From Prionace glauca (Eukaryota; Chordata; Chondrichthyes; Carcharhiniformes; Carcharhinidae), in contig CM075760.1 of NCBI GenBank assembly GCA_037974335.1, positions 49,620,469-49,684,468 of the forward strand: DNA of 64,000 bases. The letters run 5' to 3'. The first letter of the stretch is position 1, and each line of letters opens with the position of its first letter. The notes under the pieces are model-generated. The model did not search any database. It worked only from the letters and a program-made list of their open reading frames with translations, and was not told where the DNA came from. Both the position numbers and the translations under genes were made by a program. Positions 63,608 to 64,000 of this stretch are shown here, in pieces.

Positions 63608-64000
63608 TTTTTTGATATATTTTATTTGATTTATTATTATCACACACATTAGTACACAGTCTTGCGCACTATACAGACAGAGCGTACCGTGCTTGGAGAA
63701 GGAAGGGAGAGAGTGAAGAATATTATGTTGCAGTCATAGCTCGGGTCTAGAAAAATATCAATTTAATGCGCGGTAGATCCATTCAAAATTCTGGTTGCAG
63801 CTGTAAAGAAATAGTTTCTGAGTCGGTTTGTAGTCTCCTCAGAATTTGTTTTTACCTAGTCCCTGATGGAAAAAGGTGAGAGAGTGTGTCCGGGGTGAGT
63901 TGCGTTTTCTTTTCATAGCTTTTGTTTAATGTGTCGAATCGGAGGTTGTGTTGACTCAGCCAGAGGCAGAAACCGGGCATCCCTGAGGCTCCCTGACACT
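63608..64000 (-). repeat. Third LINE type, 3' end, runs off the window
   Basis: The complement encodes a LINE C-terminal stretch ('ETTNRLRNYFFTAATRILNG', 63840-63780) and ends in a 3' UTR with 'cacacattagtacacagtct' and a TA-rich end (63610-63650). It differs from the CR1 copies. The 5' part lies beyond 64000. Confidence 0.5.

Overview
The window looks like cartilaginous-fish (shark or ray) genomic DNA. It is repeat-dense, AT-balanced vertebrate sequence with introns and with the mix of retroelements typical of elasmobranchs: CR1-type LINEs with TTCTATG-, TTCTTTG- or TTCTTATG-like 3' tails, tRNA-headed SINEs that share those tails, Penelope-like elements (PLEs), and an old Ty3-type LTR relic. 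No RNA gene, operon or CRISPR array was seen. Family names rest on remembered family features, not on a database search.

The only host genes I can support are members of a lineage-expanded class A GPCR family usually annotated as probable G-protein coupled receptor 139-like. Each has a short first exon ending in an Ile-Gly-Val-Pro motif with a phase-1 GTAAGT donor, and one large second exon carrying the rest of the seven-helix body. Gene 1 (plus) has exon 1 at 11790-11856 and exon 2 at 23188-24089. Gene 2 (plus) has exon 1 at about 30849-31008 and exon 2 at 34217-35124. A third first exon lies on the minus strand at 1917-2091, and its second exon would fall off the left edge. The window is therefore part of a GPCR cluster swollen by retroelements.

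Layout. 1-7 kb: head-to-head PLE pieces, the orphan GPCR exon, and a young CR1-like LINE (2798-5919, minus) with a long open RT frame sitting inside an older LINE. 8-22 kb: stacked LINE insertions, including a near full-length CR1 with an esterase-type ORF1 (about 14393-18235, minus) and a textbook SINE (20511-20849), all in the intron of GPCR gene 1. 23-24.4 kb: GPCR exon 2, then a CCAAT-rich tandem array. 24.4-26.9 kb: PLE complex holding a 251-bp foldback element. 27-35 kb: SINEs, LINEs and GPCR gene 2. 35-38.3 kb: purine tract, a second foldback element inside a SINE, and a Ty3-type fossil. 38.4-42.5 kb: old LINEs. 43.6-45.7 kb: a minisatellite of exactly 25 x 84 bp. 46-55 kb: microsatellites, degenerate arrays and an inverted duplication. 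55.8-59 kb: a LINE interrupted by a second copy of its own 3' end. 59-64 kb: LINE and SINE fragments.

The most interesting structures are the two ~250-bp PLE-derived foldback elements with 13-bp target duplications and hammerhead-ribozyme-like cores, the LINE self-insertion, SINE-like sequence inside a LINE 3' UTR, and a 42-bp repeat that multiplies in-frame start codons in a GPCR first exon.
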